Part shown: positions 51,382 to 58,936 of the stretch, piece after piece
How the letters are laid out: every line of letters starts with the position of its first letter
How positions within the stretch are numbered: the stretch's first letter is position 1
DNA from: Bacteroidales bacterium
Lineage (GTDB): Bacteria; Bacteroidota; Bacteroidia; Bacteroidales; UBA932
NCBI GenBank assembly: GCA_017626555.1
Contig: JAGAIM010000076.1
Coordinates: 1 to 58,936 of the forward strand
Direction of reading: 5' to 3'
DNA: 58,936 nt
Position numbers and translations under genes: made by a program
The notes under the pieces: model-generated
What the model saw: the letters and a program-made list of their open reading frames with translations, nothing else
Database searches by the model: none
Told to the model about the DNA's origin: nothing

Positions 51382-52724
51382 CAGATATTATACTTTTTCA
51401 GTTTTGCATAAAGCGTAGGCCTACTTATCTCCAGCGATCTGGCCACCATAGACAGATTGCCTCCATAACGAACCATAGCCGCACGGATAGCCTTTTCTTC
51501 AGTTTCCTCTAATGTATCAGTGCTTGAAACCTCAATAGATCCAGATGGCCTTGCAGGCTGAATCTCAATGTCTCCGGCAGTAAGAAATTCATTATCAGAC
51601 AGTATCACAGCCTTCTCGATGCAGTTTGACAACTCACGGATATTTCCGCTCCATAAATGTCCCTTAAGTAGTCCGAGGGCATCAGCAGATAAGCCTTTGA
51701 CATCTCTCCTGTATTTTTCGGCAAACTTAGCGATGAACATCTCGGCCAATGGAGCGATTTCATCAGTCCTTTCTCTCAGGGCAGGCAGATGCAGTTCAAA
51801 TGTGTTGATTCTATAGTACAGATCCTCACGGAACTTGCCTTCTGCCACCATTTGCTTAAGATTCTTGTTCGTTGCGCATATAAGCCTGATATCTACAGGG
51901 ATATCCTTGCTGTCACCGACTCTTGTGATACATCTGTTCTGGAGAGCACGAAGCAGTTTGGCCTGAAGATGTAGCGGGATGTTACCGATCTCGTCAAGGA
52001 ATAGCGTACCTCCGTTGGCTTGTTCGAATTTGCCGATGTGATCAGTGTGTGCATCTGTAAATGCCCCCTTTATATGACCGAATAGTTCGCTCTCGAAAAG
52101 AGTTTCCGTTATTGCTCCGGCATCTACGCACACCATCGGTCTTAGAGACCTGTCCGACATCCTGTGGATTTCACCTGCCAGGACATCCTTTCCTGTACCG
52201 TTTTCACCGGTAATGAGCACAGTTGCATCTGTTGCCACTAGCTTATCCACCATCTGCCTGATGGCAGTCATTGCAGTACCTTTGCCCCAGAACATTTTCA
52301 TAGATGAAGGCGGAACTGCTGTTCTGGCCTCTTTGTTTCTGCTGTTATATGCATTCTTCAGGGTCTCGATCAACTTGTCATTATCCCAAGGCTTCACTAT
52401 GAAGTCGAACGCACCGCGTTTCATTCCTTCGACTGCCAATTGGATATCCGCGTATGCAGTGAAGAGCACGACCTCCGTATCCGGCGAACGCTTCTTGATT
52501 TCCGAAAGCCAGAAAAGTCCTTCGTTCCCTGTATTGATGTCAGTGTGGAAATTCATATCCAGCAGCACCACATCCGGACGAAAGTCAGCCATTCTGCTTA
52601 TCAGTTCTTTCGGTGATGGAATCAACTCCACCTGTGAGAAATACATAGGGAGCAGCAACTGCAACGCCGCCCTGATTCCGCTGTTGTCATCGACAACGAG
52701 TATTTTTGCCTTGCTCTTTGCCAT
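51381..52724 (-). CDS. Sigma54-dependent response regulator, NtrC family
   Basis: 447 residues. Receiver domain with phospho-acceptor Asp56 (VVLLDMNF) and the switch TAY/K111-P pair, a sigma54 AAA+ domain with Walker A GENGTGK (173-179), Walker B GGTLFLDEIGN, and a C-terminal Fis-type HTH (about 405-447, GGNLSMVARSLEISRPTLYAKLKKY). The sigma54-contact loop reads GAFTDA (220-225) instead of GAFTGA. It is the partner of the kinase gene and lies downstream of three FtsX-type genes on the same strand, which it may regulate. Confidence 0.94.
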   Translation of the reverse strand: MAKSKAKILVVDDNSGIRAALQLLLPMYFSQVELIPSPKELISRMADFRPDVVLLDMNFHTDINTGNEGLFWLSEIKKRSPDTEVVLFTAYADIQLAVEGMKRGAFDFIVKPWDNDKLIETLKNAYNSRNKEARTAVPPSSMKMFWGKGTAMTAIRQMVDKLVATDATVLITGENGTGKDVLAGEIHRMSDRSLRPMVCVDAGAITETLFESELFGHIKGAFTDAHTDHIGKFEQANGGTLFLDEIGNIPLHLQAKLLRALQNRCITRVGDSKDIPVDIRLICATNKNLKQMVAEGKFREDLYYRINTFELHLPALRERTDEIAPLAEMFIAKFAEKYRRDVKGLSADALGLLKGHLWSGNIRELSNCIEKAVILSDNEFLTAGDIEIQPARPSGSIEVSSTDTLEETEEKAIRAAMVRYGGNLSMVARSLEISRPTLYAKLKKYNI

Positions 52725-52742
52725 TTCAGATTTATTGTCTTA

Positions 52743-52750
52743 CAAAAATA
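52743..52750 (-). promoter_or_regulatory. Candidate -7 element of the two-component genes
   Basis: TATTTTTG on the minus strand, 19 bp before the regulator ATG at 52724. No TTTG is seen at the -33 position. Confidence 0.4.
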
Positions 52751-52810
52751 GTCAAAATATCGCCTTCCGCTATATTTCCTCCTGTTATTTTCTGACCAGA
52801 TATTTTCGTG

Positions 52811-52905
52811 TGGCGCATAAATGCGTGATTGTCAGCGTTTTATGCGAAATGCCTGCTGTGTCTGTGCAGCAGGCATCCGGCGTAAGCGCCTGTGGTATAG
52901 GGGGT
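52811..52905. repeat. REP-like intergenic repeat, copy 2
   Basis: It aligns base for base with 28446-28540 without gaps. The core ATGCCTGCTG (52849-52858) pairs with 52867-52876. A small palindrome GGCGTAAGCGCC (52879-52890) lies on the right. It lies between the last FtsX gene and the response-regulator gene. The arms outside the core have lost the pairing seen in copy 1. Confidence 0.75.
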
Positions 52906-52927
52906 TGCTTGCCACCACTGCGTCGCG

Positions 52928-55285
52928 TCATTCCTTCTTCAGCGTTTCGGCAGGGTTCGTCCGCGTAAGCCGGAGAGCCTGGAACATTACTGCAGCCACA
53001 ACAATCAGAAGGACAATGATAACTGCTGAAGTGTATATGAGAGGGGAGTTGTCGATCTTGACAATGTAATTCTTCAGCCAATGTTCGGCGTAGATATATG
53101 CTGCCGGAACAGCAACGACTGCGGCAACGAGTACCGGAGCAGTAAATCCCCAGACAGTATTCCAGAAGATTTCCTTACGTGAGATTCCGAATACCTTTCT
53201 GATGGCTGAAGTGCGAGCGTTGATCTTTGCATAATAACTGCTCAGAGCCGTGATCGCAATGATTGTGATGATGATGGAGACGATTGTGAAGAGGATGAGG
53301 AGTCTTCTGAGGTTGAGTTCTTCCTTATAGGCCTCCTCAAGAACACCTGTCGCAGATTTTATGTCAATATGCAGGTCGCCATAGCCCTTCTCTTCATAGA
53401 ACTTCCTTATCTTCTCAATTCCTTCCCTTTCATTGACATTTATCTTTGCAATGATGCTGTCCGGAGTGTCGTATTGTATAAGTTCATCCGGAATCACATA
53501 TATCGATGTAAGTCCTTCTTCCGGCTTTCTTTTCAATGTTCCCAACTTGAAGTCGGAAGCAGTGCCGCTCAAATGCTGGTAGATGGGATAAACTGCTCTG
53601 CCCTGGGAGTACAATGTATTGTCATTCAACAGGAACGAATAATCCTTATATGAGTTTTCGCATAAGTACAGATAACCTAGATATGCATTTCCGGCAATCC
53701 TTCTGTCTCTGTCATATCTCTCGATGCCAAGTATGTCGAAGGCCGTGCTGTCGCCTTGCAGGTAGAAATTCTTATAATGGTTTTCGTTCGCTTTGTCGGA
53801 GAAGTATCCCTGCCACCAGCCTTCAGAAGGTAGTGCTGACAAATGTCCGGCTTTGTCGATGAAGGCTTCGGAACGAAGTTCATCTATGAATCGGTTGCTC
53901 TGCTCGGAATGGAAATCGATATATATGATGTTGTCTGTTTCATAACCTCTCGGCTCATTCAGCATTGAATTCGTCTGAAGGACTATGACCAGACAGGAAG
54001 CGACAGCGAAAATGCTGAGGAATCCTTCGAAAAAGATGAAGCCTTTGCTTAAGTACATCTTGTCGATGAACCGCTCTTCTCCTTTTATCACAATGATCGG
54101 ATTATGGCGTACTGCTGCAACAGATGGCAGCAGGCTGGCAATGACCGCCATCAGGCCTATGATGAGCACCAGAAGCAGATATTCACCCGAATGCTGCATC
54201 GGATCAAGTTGAACGCCAAGGATACTGCCTACCTGCGTCTTCAATGCGGTTGCGATGAGAATTGCGAATATTGCAGACACGGTCAGAAGCAGCAGTGCTT
54301 CAAGAATACATCTGGTTATTACCCCTGACTTGTCGGTACCGAGCAGTCTTCTGGTCGCTATTTCCTTCATCCGGAAACGTGAGAAGGCTATGGTGAGTGC
54401 AATGTAGTTGAACAGGGAAGCGAGTACAATGAACAGGCACATTACCCAATATGTGTTCAAGGTATCCTTATCCTTTATGTTGTCGAATGCGTATGAGAAA
54501 TTGTCATCGGCCTGATTTCTTATCTCGTTGAATTCAAGAAGCGACTTTGTCCTTGGGGCGCTGAATATACTGGCAGAATTATGGACATCTGCAAGTCCGG
54601 CCTCTATTTCCGGAACAGATGCTTCCTTGTGGATCCTTACGAAATCTATGGATCCGCTGAAGGCGCTACCGCCATTTGCCTTGTACTCATAGTCACGATA
54701 GACTTCCAGATTGATGAAAACGTCCGGCTGCTTGATTACGCTCTTTGAAAATTCCTTGAAGACTCCGCTGACTGTAAATTCATTGTCAAAGAAATCTGCC
54801 GAGAAGAGTTTTAAAGACTGCCCGATAGGGCTCTCTTCAGGAAAGAGCCTGTTTGCGAGGGCTTCGGAAATGACGATGCTGCTGTTTGATGCAAGCACAT
54901 CTTCCGGATTTCCCTCAAGCAGGGGAAAGGTAAAGAATTCAAAGAAGTTCCTGTCCGATGCCATCAGCGACACGGCATTGTCCTGACCGTCCTTGATGAT
55001 ATGGGCTATGTCATTCCATATCCTTTCCGGACGTAAAAGAATGCAGCATCTCTCCTCGATAGCCGGGATGTCGCTGTAGATATCGGTCCTGTTGAAACTA
55101 TAAGGCTTGTTGTCCTCCAGACATAAGTAAACATTGTCGGTATTCTTCAAGACCTTGTTCACATTTATATCATCGACAATATAACTGCTCAAAAGTATCA
55201 CGAACGCTAGCGCGACACTCAATCCAACCACTTCGATCGCCGTGTATAATTTGTTTCTGCTCAGGAATCTCAGGTAACTTTTCAT
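52928..55285 (-). CDS. FtsX/MacB-like ABC permease (array member 3)
   Basis: 785 residues. An N-terminal transmembrane helix (about 15-36), a large periplasmic MacB-type core (about 40-275), three helices near 278-300, 330-352 and 370-395, a second anchor near 425-445 and a second periplasmic domain, then three helices near 665-690, 710-740 and 750-775. The end LTRTNPAETLKKE is typical. Two FtsX modules thus sit in one chain, as in Bacteroidota MacB-like permeases that work as mechanotransmission pumps with a separate ATPase. No ATPase gene lies in the window. The first 45 residues are nearly the same as in the upstream paralogue. Confidence 0.87.
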   Translation of the reverse strand: MKSYLRFLSRNKLYTAIEVVGLSVALAFVILLSSYIVDDINVNKVLKNTDNVYLCLEDNKPYSFNRTDIYSDIPAIEERCCILLRPERIWNDIAHIIKDGQDNAVSLMASDRNFFEFFTFPLLEGNPEDVLASNSSIVISEALANRLFPEESPIGQSLKLFSADFFDNEFTVSGVFKEFSKSVIKQPDVFINLEVYRDYEYKANGGSAFSGSIDFVRIHKEASVPEIEAGLADVHNSASIFSAPRTKSLLEFNEIRNQADDNFSYAFDNIKDKDTLNTYWVMCLFIVLASLFNYIALTIAFSRFRMKEIATRRLLGTDKSGVITRCILEALLLLTVSAIFAILIATALKTQVGSILGVQLDPMQHSGEYLLLVLIIGLMAVIASLLPSVAAVRHNPIIVIKGEERFIDKMYLSKGFIFFEGFLSIFAVASCLVIVLQTNSMLNEPRGYETDNIIYIDFHSEQSNRFIDELRSEAFIDKAGHLSALPSEGWWQGYFSDKANENHYKNFYLQGDSTAFDILGIERYDRDRRIAGNAYLGYLYLCENSYKDYSFLLNDNTLYSQGRAVYPIYQHLSGTASDFKLGTLKRKPEEGLTSIYVIPDELIQYDTPDSIIAKINVNEREGIEKIRKFYEEKGYGDLHIDIKSATGVLEEAYKEELNLRRLLILFTIVSIIITIIAITALSSYYAKINARTSAIRKVFGISRKEIFWNTVWGFTAPVLVAAVVAVPAAYIYAEHWLKNYIVKIDNSPLIYTSAVIIVLLIVVAAVMFQALRLTRTNPAETLKKE

Positions 55286-55305
55286 TTCTTTTTCTTATTT
55301 GGGGG

Positions 55306-55416
55306 GTTCTAGTGAAGTTCATAACTTTATTCTTCACTAGAACTATCTCTTTCTGTTGTTTTTTCTTCTTTTCCTATGGTTCTAGTGAACTTTTACCTGT
55401 TGCTGTTCACTAGAAC
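55306..55416. repeat. Double hairpin spacer 1 of the FtsX array
   Basis: Hairpin 1: GTTCTAGTGAAG (55306-55317) with 55332-55343, loop 14 nt. Hairpin 2: GTTCTAGTGAAC (55379-55390) with 55405-55416, loop 14 nt. The two begin 73 bp apart. Each arm of hairpin 2 is itself a GTTC-N4-GAAC palindrome. The same arrangement, with the same spacing, occurs at 57844-57954. No TAnnTTTG or sigma54-type -24/-12 promoter was found on the minus strand here. Confidence 0.85.
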
Positions 55417-55439
55417 TGGGTGTGATCCCCGACCGGATA

Positions 55440-57824
55440 TCACTCCTTCTTCAGCGCCTCGGCCGGGTTGGTACGCATCAGGCGGAGGGCCTGGAGGACG
55501 ACCGCTGATAGAGTAACTGCCAGGACGGCCGCGAAGGCTCCTATGTAGATGAGAGGGGAGTTGTCGGTGCGGATGACATAGTCCTCCAGCCAGCGGCCGA
55601 TGACGGTATATGCAATCGGGATTGCCACGACAGCGGAAATGACCATCGGAAGCGTGAAATCGAGGGTAATCTTGCATATCATCTCCTTCCTTGAACATCC
55701 GAAGACATTGCGAACAGCATTGCTCCTTTCATTTGACTTCGCGTGATAACTGCTGAGTCCGACTATGGTCATAATGGTCATAAGGATGCAGATGATGGAG
55801 AATCCTGTCAGGAGTTTGAGGATATTCTGCTCTTCCTGTATTTCTTCTTTGAGAGATTCTTCCAATGTCTTGATGAAAAAGAGATTATCGTCATATCCCT
55901 TCGAATAGTAGAACTCCTTGATTTTCCTGATAGCCTCATTTATATTTTCATCAGTCTTTATGCATAAACTCTGTCCGGTGGTGGCTTCAAAGTCATTCAA
56001 AATACTGATTCCCATAAACTTACCAGAGGTTTCCTCTGTGATTGTACCCAGTTTGATATCAGAGATTGTTCCGCAGACAGGAGTGTCATTCCATTGGTAG
56101 TTGATGACGTTGTCCTCCATAAAGCCTCCAATGCTTTCATAGGTGCTCCGGCACAGATATATGTTTTCTTTCCCCTTTGCAGCAGAAAAGTCCTCAAGAA
56201 ATTCTATCCCCAGAATCTCGAAATATGCGCGGTCACCTTCCACAACTCTCAATTCGCCCGACTGTCCGTCTTTATCAGCGATGACAGATATTCCTGTTGC
56301 GTCCGGTGTATTTACATATGATCCTACCCTGCTGACATAAGACTCTGCCTGCAATTCATCGGAATATCTATGGATATTCTTGTCCAGAAATGAAACCAAT
56401 ATGATATTTTCAGTATCATATCCTAACGGCTGATTCATCAGATGTCTCGTCTGGCGGGTGATACCGAAGCAGATTGATAATGCTCCTATGCTGAGAAGTC
56501 CGGCTATGCCGATGAAAATCTTGCCGAATGCCATTTTGTCTTTGTATCTTGCCTCGCCCTTGATGACATTGATGGCACTATAGGATGACAATATGATCGA
56601 AGGTACAGCACTTGCCAGACCGACCATCAGCAGTATTATACCGATGAGTACCAGATATTCGGTAAAATGTGTCAATGGATGAATTTCTGCTCCAAGTGTC
56701 TGCCCTACAGGGTCTTTGAATGCCAATGCAATCAGTACAGCCAATAGGCAGGATACCACGAGGAGGGTGAATGCTTCTGCGAAACATCTTCCGATTATGC
56801 CCCTTCTGCCGGTACCGAGAAGTTGGCGTGTAGCGATCTCCTTTATTCTGAATCTTGAGAATGCGATGGTAAGGACAACATAATCGAGAAGTGCGACAAT
56901 TGTCAGGAATATGCACATTATCAGGTATATGCCGAATAACTTGCCGTTTCTGATGTTGCTGAAAAAGAAGTTGACGCCTGGACTCTCTTCCTCTGAAAGT
57001 TTCTTGATATCATCGAATTTTGTCAGTCTGATTTCCTTTCTGAAAGGATCCTCTCCGGACTGGTTCGGGGTCTTTCTGTATTCCTCGGTCAGTTGGCGTG
57101 ACAGCGTCTCTATGTCCGTCCCTTCCCTGGTCCTGACAAAACTGAGTTCACTCAGACGCAACATTCCTCCGTAGTTGATCTTTTGCATCTCCCGGAACAG
57201 ACCGATCCCAATGATCATATCCGGATTATTGAATATTGATTTCGGGAAAGGCTTGAAAACGCCTGTAACAATCAGGTTTACATCAATATCAGTAAAATCA
57301 GTGAAGAAACCGCTATAGGCATTTCCTTCGTATAAATTTATAACTTTACCCAGTGCATCTCCATCAGGGAAAAATGTACTGGCCAGATCTTCGGAGATAA
57401 TTACGGAATTCTTAGAAACCAATGCTTCCTTGGGATTGCCTTCAGCCAGTTGGAAAGTGAAGAAATCCAGGAGATCCTGTTCTGCTGCCACTGTCGCCAC
57501 ATTTAATTCTTTGTCACCGTAACTTGCGACACTTGCACCGGAAAACAGCATTTTCCCGTCTTCAGGTCTGGCAAAGTATGCGAGAGATTCCTCAATCTCA
57601 GGAAATCTTTCGTATAGTTCCGGCACTTCATAAACCGATTCAATCCCGCTGTCGTAGTGACAGATATAGATATTCTCAGTATTCTTCAAGCCTTTGTTCA
57701 CACTCATATCATCTACGATGTACGAACTCAGTACGATCACGAAAGCCAGCGCTACACTCAATCCCACGACCTCAATCGCGGTGTAGAGTTTGTTTCTGGA
57801 TAAGAATCTCAGGTAACTTTTCAT
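55440..57824 (-). CDS. FtsX/MacB-like ABC permease (array member 2)
   Basis: 794 residues with the same two-module layout as its neighbours: N-terminal helix (15-36), periplasmic core, helices near 300-325, 350-370 and 388-412, second periplasmic part, closing helices and end LMRTNPAEALKKE. MKSYLRFLSRNKLYTAIEVVGLSVALAFVI is shared with member 3 almost to the letter, whereas the periplasmic domains differ widely. This suggests a common ATPase or partner contact at the N-terminus and different ligands outside. The spacer behind it carries the double hairpin. It may export or sense an antimicrobial or envelope component; the substrate is unknown. Confidence 0.87.
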   Translation of the reverse strand: MKSYLRFLSRNKLYTAIEVVGLSVALAFVIVLSSYIVDDMSVNKGLKNTENIYICHYDSGIESVYEVPELYERFPEIEESLAYFARPEDGKMLFSGASVASYGDKELNVATVAAEQDLLDFFTFQLAEGNPKEALVSKNSVIISEDLASTFFPDGDALGKVINLYEGNAYSGFFTDFTDIDVNLIVTGVFKPFPKSIFNNPDMIIGIGLFREMQKINYGGMLRLSELSFVRTREGTDIETLSRQLTEEYRKTPNQSGEDPFRKEIRLTKFDDIKKLSEEESPGVNFFFSNIRNGKLFGIYLIMCIFLTIVALLDYVVLTIAFSRFRIKEIATRQLLGTGRRGIIGRCFAEAFTLLVVSCLLAVLIALAFKDPVGQTLGAEIHPLTHFTEYLVLIGIILLMVGLASAVPSIILSSYSAINVIKGEARYKDKMAFGKIFIGIAGLLSIGALSICFGITRQTRHLMNQPLGYDTENIILVSFLDKNIHRYSDELQAESYVSRVGSYVNTPDATGISVIADKDGQSGELRVVEGDRAYFEILGIEFLEDFSAAKGKENIYLCRSTYESIGGFMEDNVINYQWNDTPVCGTISDIKLGTITEETSGKFMGISILNDFEATTGQSLCIKTDENINEAIRKIKEFYYSKGYDDNLFFIKTLEESLKEEIQEEQNILKLLTGFSIICILMTIMTIVGLSSYHAKSNERSNAVRNVFGCSRKEMICKITLDFTLPMVISAVVAIPIAYTVIGRWLEDYVIRTDNSPLIYIGAFAAVLAVTLSAVVLQALRLMRTNPAEALKKE

Positions 57825-57843
57825 TTCTTTTTCTTATTTTGGG

Positions 57844-57954
57844 GTTCTAGTGAAGTTCATTACTTTATTCTTCACTAGAACTATGTATTTCTGTTGTTTT
57901 TTCTTCTTTTCCTATGGTTCTAGTGAACTTTTACCTTTTGATGTTCACTAGAAC
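57844..57954. repeat. Double hairpin spacer 2 of the FtsX array
   Basis: GTTCTAGTGAAG (57844-57855) with 57870-57881, and GTTCTAGTGAAC (57917-57928) with 57943-57954; both loops 14 nt; starts 73 bp apart. It is nearly identical to 55306-55416, including most loop and linker bases. Confidence 0.85.
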
Positions 57955-57962
57955 TGGTTGGG

Positions 57963-58030
57963 ATCCCCGTTCAGGTCGGGGATAACGTTCTGGATGATAT
58001 TCCGTCCCGTCATACCCGGCTCCGACCGGG
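57963..58030 (-). promoter_or_regulatory. Two GC-rich hairpins after the third FtsX gene
   Basis: ATCCCC (57963-57968) with GGGGAT (57978-57983), and CCCGG (58015-58019) with CCGGG (58026-58030). They lie just after the stop of the partial permease gene on the minus strand. There is no T-tract; they may reduce read-through or stabilise the 3' end. A shorter remnant (GATCCCCGACC) is seen in spacer 1. Confidence 0.4.
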
Positions 58031-58032
58031 CG

Positions 58033-58936
58033 TCACTCCTTCTTCAGCGCCTCGGCCGGGTTGGTACGCATCAGACGGAGGGCCTGGAGGGTGACGGTGG
58101 CGAGGGTCACCAGCAGGACGATGGCGAGGGCTGCGGCGTAGATGGCAGGGGAGTTCCCGATGCGGACGGGATATGCCTGGAGCCATCGGCCGAAATATGC
58201 GTACGCTAGAGGCAGGGCAACGGCTGCTCCGATCAGGACTGGTGCGATGAAACCCCATACCGTCTTCCAGAAGACATCCCCGCGCGAGATTCCGAATACT
58301 TTACGTACGGCAGTGTCGTGCCTGTTAGTCTGTGCGTAGTAACTGCTGAGTGCGATGATTGCAAGAGCGGTCATAATCATACTGATGATGGCAAATACCG
58401 CGATGAGCCTCATCATCCTGTTCTCATCCTCATAATTCATCATTGCCCATTCCTCAAGGGTGTGGATGCGCAACTGGTCATTGTACAATCCCTTGTCCAT
58501 ATAGAACTGACGGATCGCATCCCTGGCTTCATACTGGTCGCCGGACACCTTTACAAGAAGGTTATTGCCGACCCATTGGATTGTTCCTTCATCTATCGAA
58601 ACATCGAATATGGTCTTCTCCTTGACTACTTCCTTGATGTTTCCCAGGTGGAAGTCTTCGAGTACTCCGATGAATTTGTTCGACCAATCCACTCTCTTCA
58701 ATGATTTTGAGAGCCCCAGACTGCTTTCTGTCGTAAAGTTTTCCCCTCTTACCATTCCCGCCACATCAAGATACTCCTTGATCTTGAATCCCAGGATATC
58801 GAATGCAGCCTGATCGCAATCCAGTATGCACCAGTCGATGCCGTCTTCAAGAGGCTGAGTATGAGCATATTGTATGAAATCTCCTACTGTGCATCCTATG
58901 CTTTCCACAAAATGCAGATTGCGGAGATCATCCTTG
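58033..58936 (-). CDS. FtsX/MacB-like ABC permease (array member 1), 5' partial
   Basis: The frame is open to the right edge (before the first visible start-like codon at 58908 it reads KDDLRNLHF, matching SDELQAESY and IDELRSEAF in the paralogues), so the N-terminal half lies outside the window. The visible 300 residues are the second periplasmic domain and three closing helices (about 170-195, 220-245 and 255-278 of the visible part), ending LMRTNPAEALKKE. The 3' end is nearly identical at DNA level to that of member 2. It is the first visible gene of the array. Confidence 0.85.
   Translation of the reverse strand, partial: KDDLRNLHFVESIGCTVGDFIQYAHTQPLEDGIDWCILDCDQAAFDILGFKIKEYLDVAGMVRGENFTTESSLGLSKSLKRVDWSNKFIGVLEDFHLGNIKEVVKEKTIFDVSIDEGTIQWVGNNLLVKVSGDQYEARDAIRQFYMDKGLYNDQLRIHTLEEWAMMNYEDENRMMRLIAVFAIISMIMTALAIIALSSYYAQTNRHDTAVRKVFGISRGDVFWKTVWGFIAPVLIGAAVALPLAYAYFGRWLQAYPVRIGNSPAIYAAALAIVLLVTLATVTLQALRLMRTNPAEALKKE

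Noticed and set aside
55306-55416. Intrinsic terminators in the FtsX spacers
   Set aside because: On the coding (minus) strand the stems are followed by A-rich, not T-rich, sequence.
55286-57954. CRISPR-like array from repeated TTCTAGTGAA words
   Set aside because: Repeats are inverted pairs in two gene spacers with whole genes between; no regular spacer-repeat pattern and no cas genes.

Overview
This window comes from a member of the Bacteroidota, most likely an uncultured Bacteroidales. The case rests on fructan-locus lipoproteins, glycosidases and permease in Bacteroides-like order, promoters of the Bacteroidota type (-33 TTTG-like, 19-21 bp, -7 TAnnTTTG), A-rich leaders without Shine-Dalgarno sequences, DUF2723 and DUF2975 proteins, and BlaI/M56 modules. 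A genus cannot be named. I see no tRNA, rRNA, CRISPR array, insertion sequence or phage gene. Every gap between genes is shorter than 300 bases.

Left part (1-10.9 kb, + strand): the downstream half of a fructan utilisation locus. It holds two tandem surface lipoprotein paralogues (beta-helix plus DUF4960-like domain), a LamG/GH32-like protein with altered catalytic residues, a GH32 lipoprotein, a secreted DUF4980-GH32 enzyme, an inner-membrane sugar permease of the FucP type and a PfkB fructokinase. Together they would cut fructan outside and in the periplasm, import fructose and phosphorylate it. The SusC/SusD pair expected for such a locus would lie off the left edge. A second operon (10.9-18.3 kb) encodes the whole glycine cleavage system (gcvT, gcvH, gcvPA, gcvPB, lpd) followed by a YfcC-type transporter. 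Its GcvPB carries a striking eight-cysteine insertion.

Middle part (18.4-33 kb): a LytTR regulator, a deoxynucleoside kinase, glutamate dehydrogenase, an operon of bile-acid-symporter-like, acyltransferase and outer-membrane barrel genes, a cytochrome c maturation system II (ResB-like, CcsA) with a tri-haem peroxidase, yicC, a GH5 cellulase and glnS.

Right part (33-58.9 kb): accessory and regulatory genes. There are three secreted proteins of unknown function, a DUF2975/DUF2975/XRE operon whose second gene has an in-frame amber stop, a divergent XRE plus small ABC cassette, a second LytTR protein, and two adjacent BlaI/M56 signalling modules, one of them a fusion of M56, M23 and an ExbD-like domain. 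These are followed by a DUF2723 GT-C-like protein, a membrane-tethered HTH lipoprotein, and an NtrC-type two-component pair downstream of three tandem FtsX/MacB-type permeases. The spacers between the permeases carry near-identical double hairpins. A roughly 95-bp REP-like element occurs twice, at 28.4 kb and 52.8 kb.
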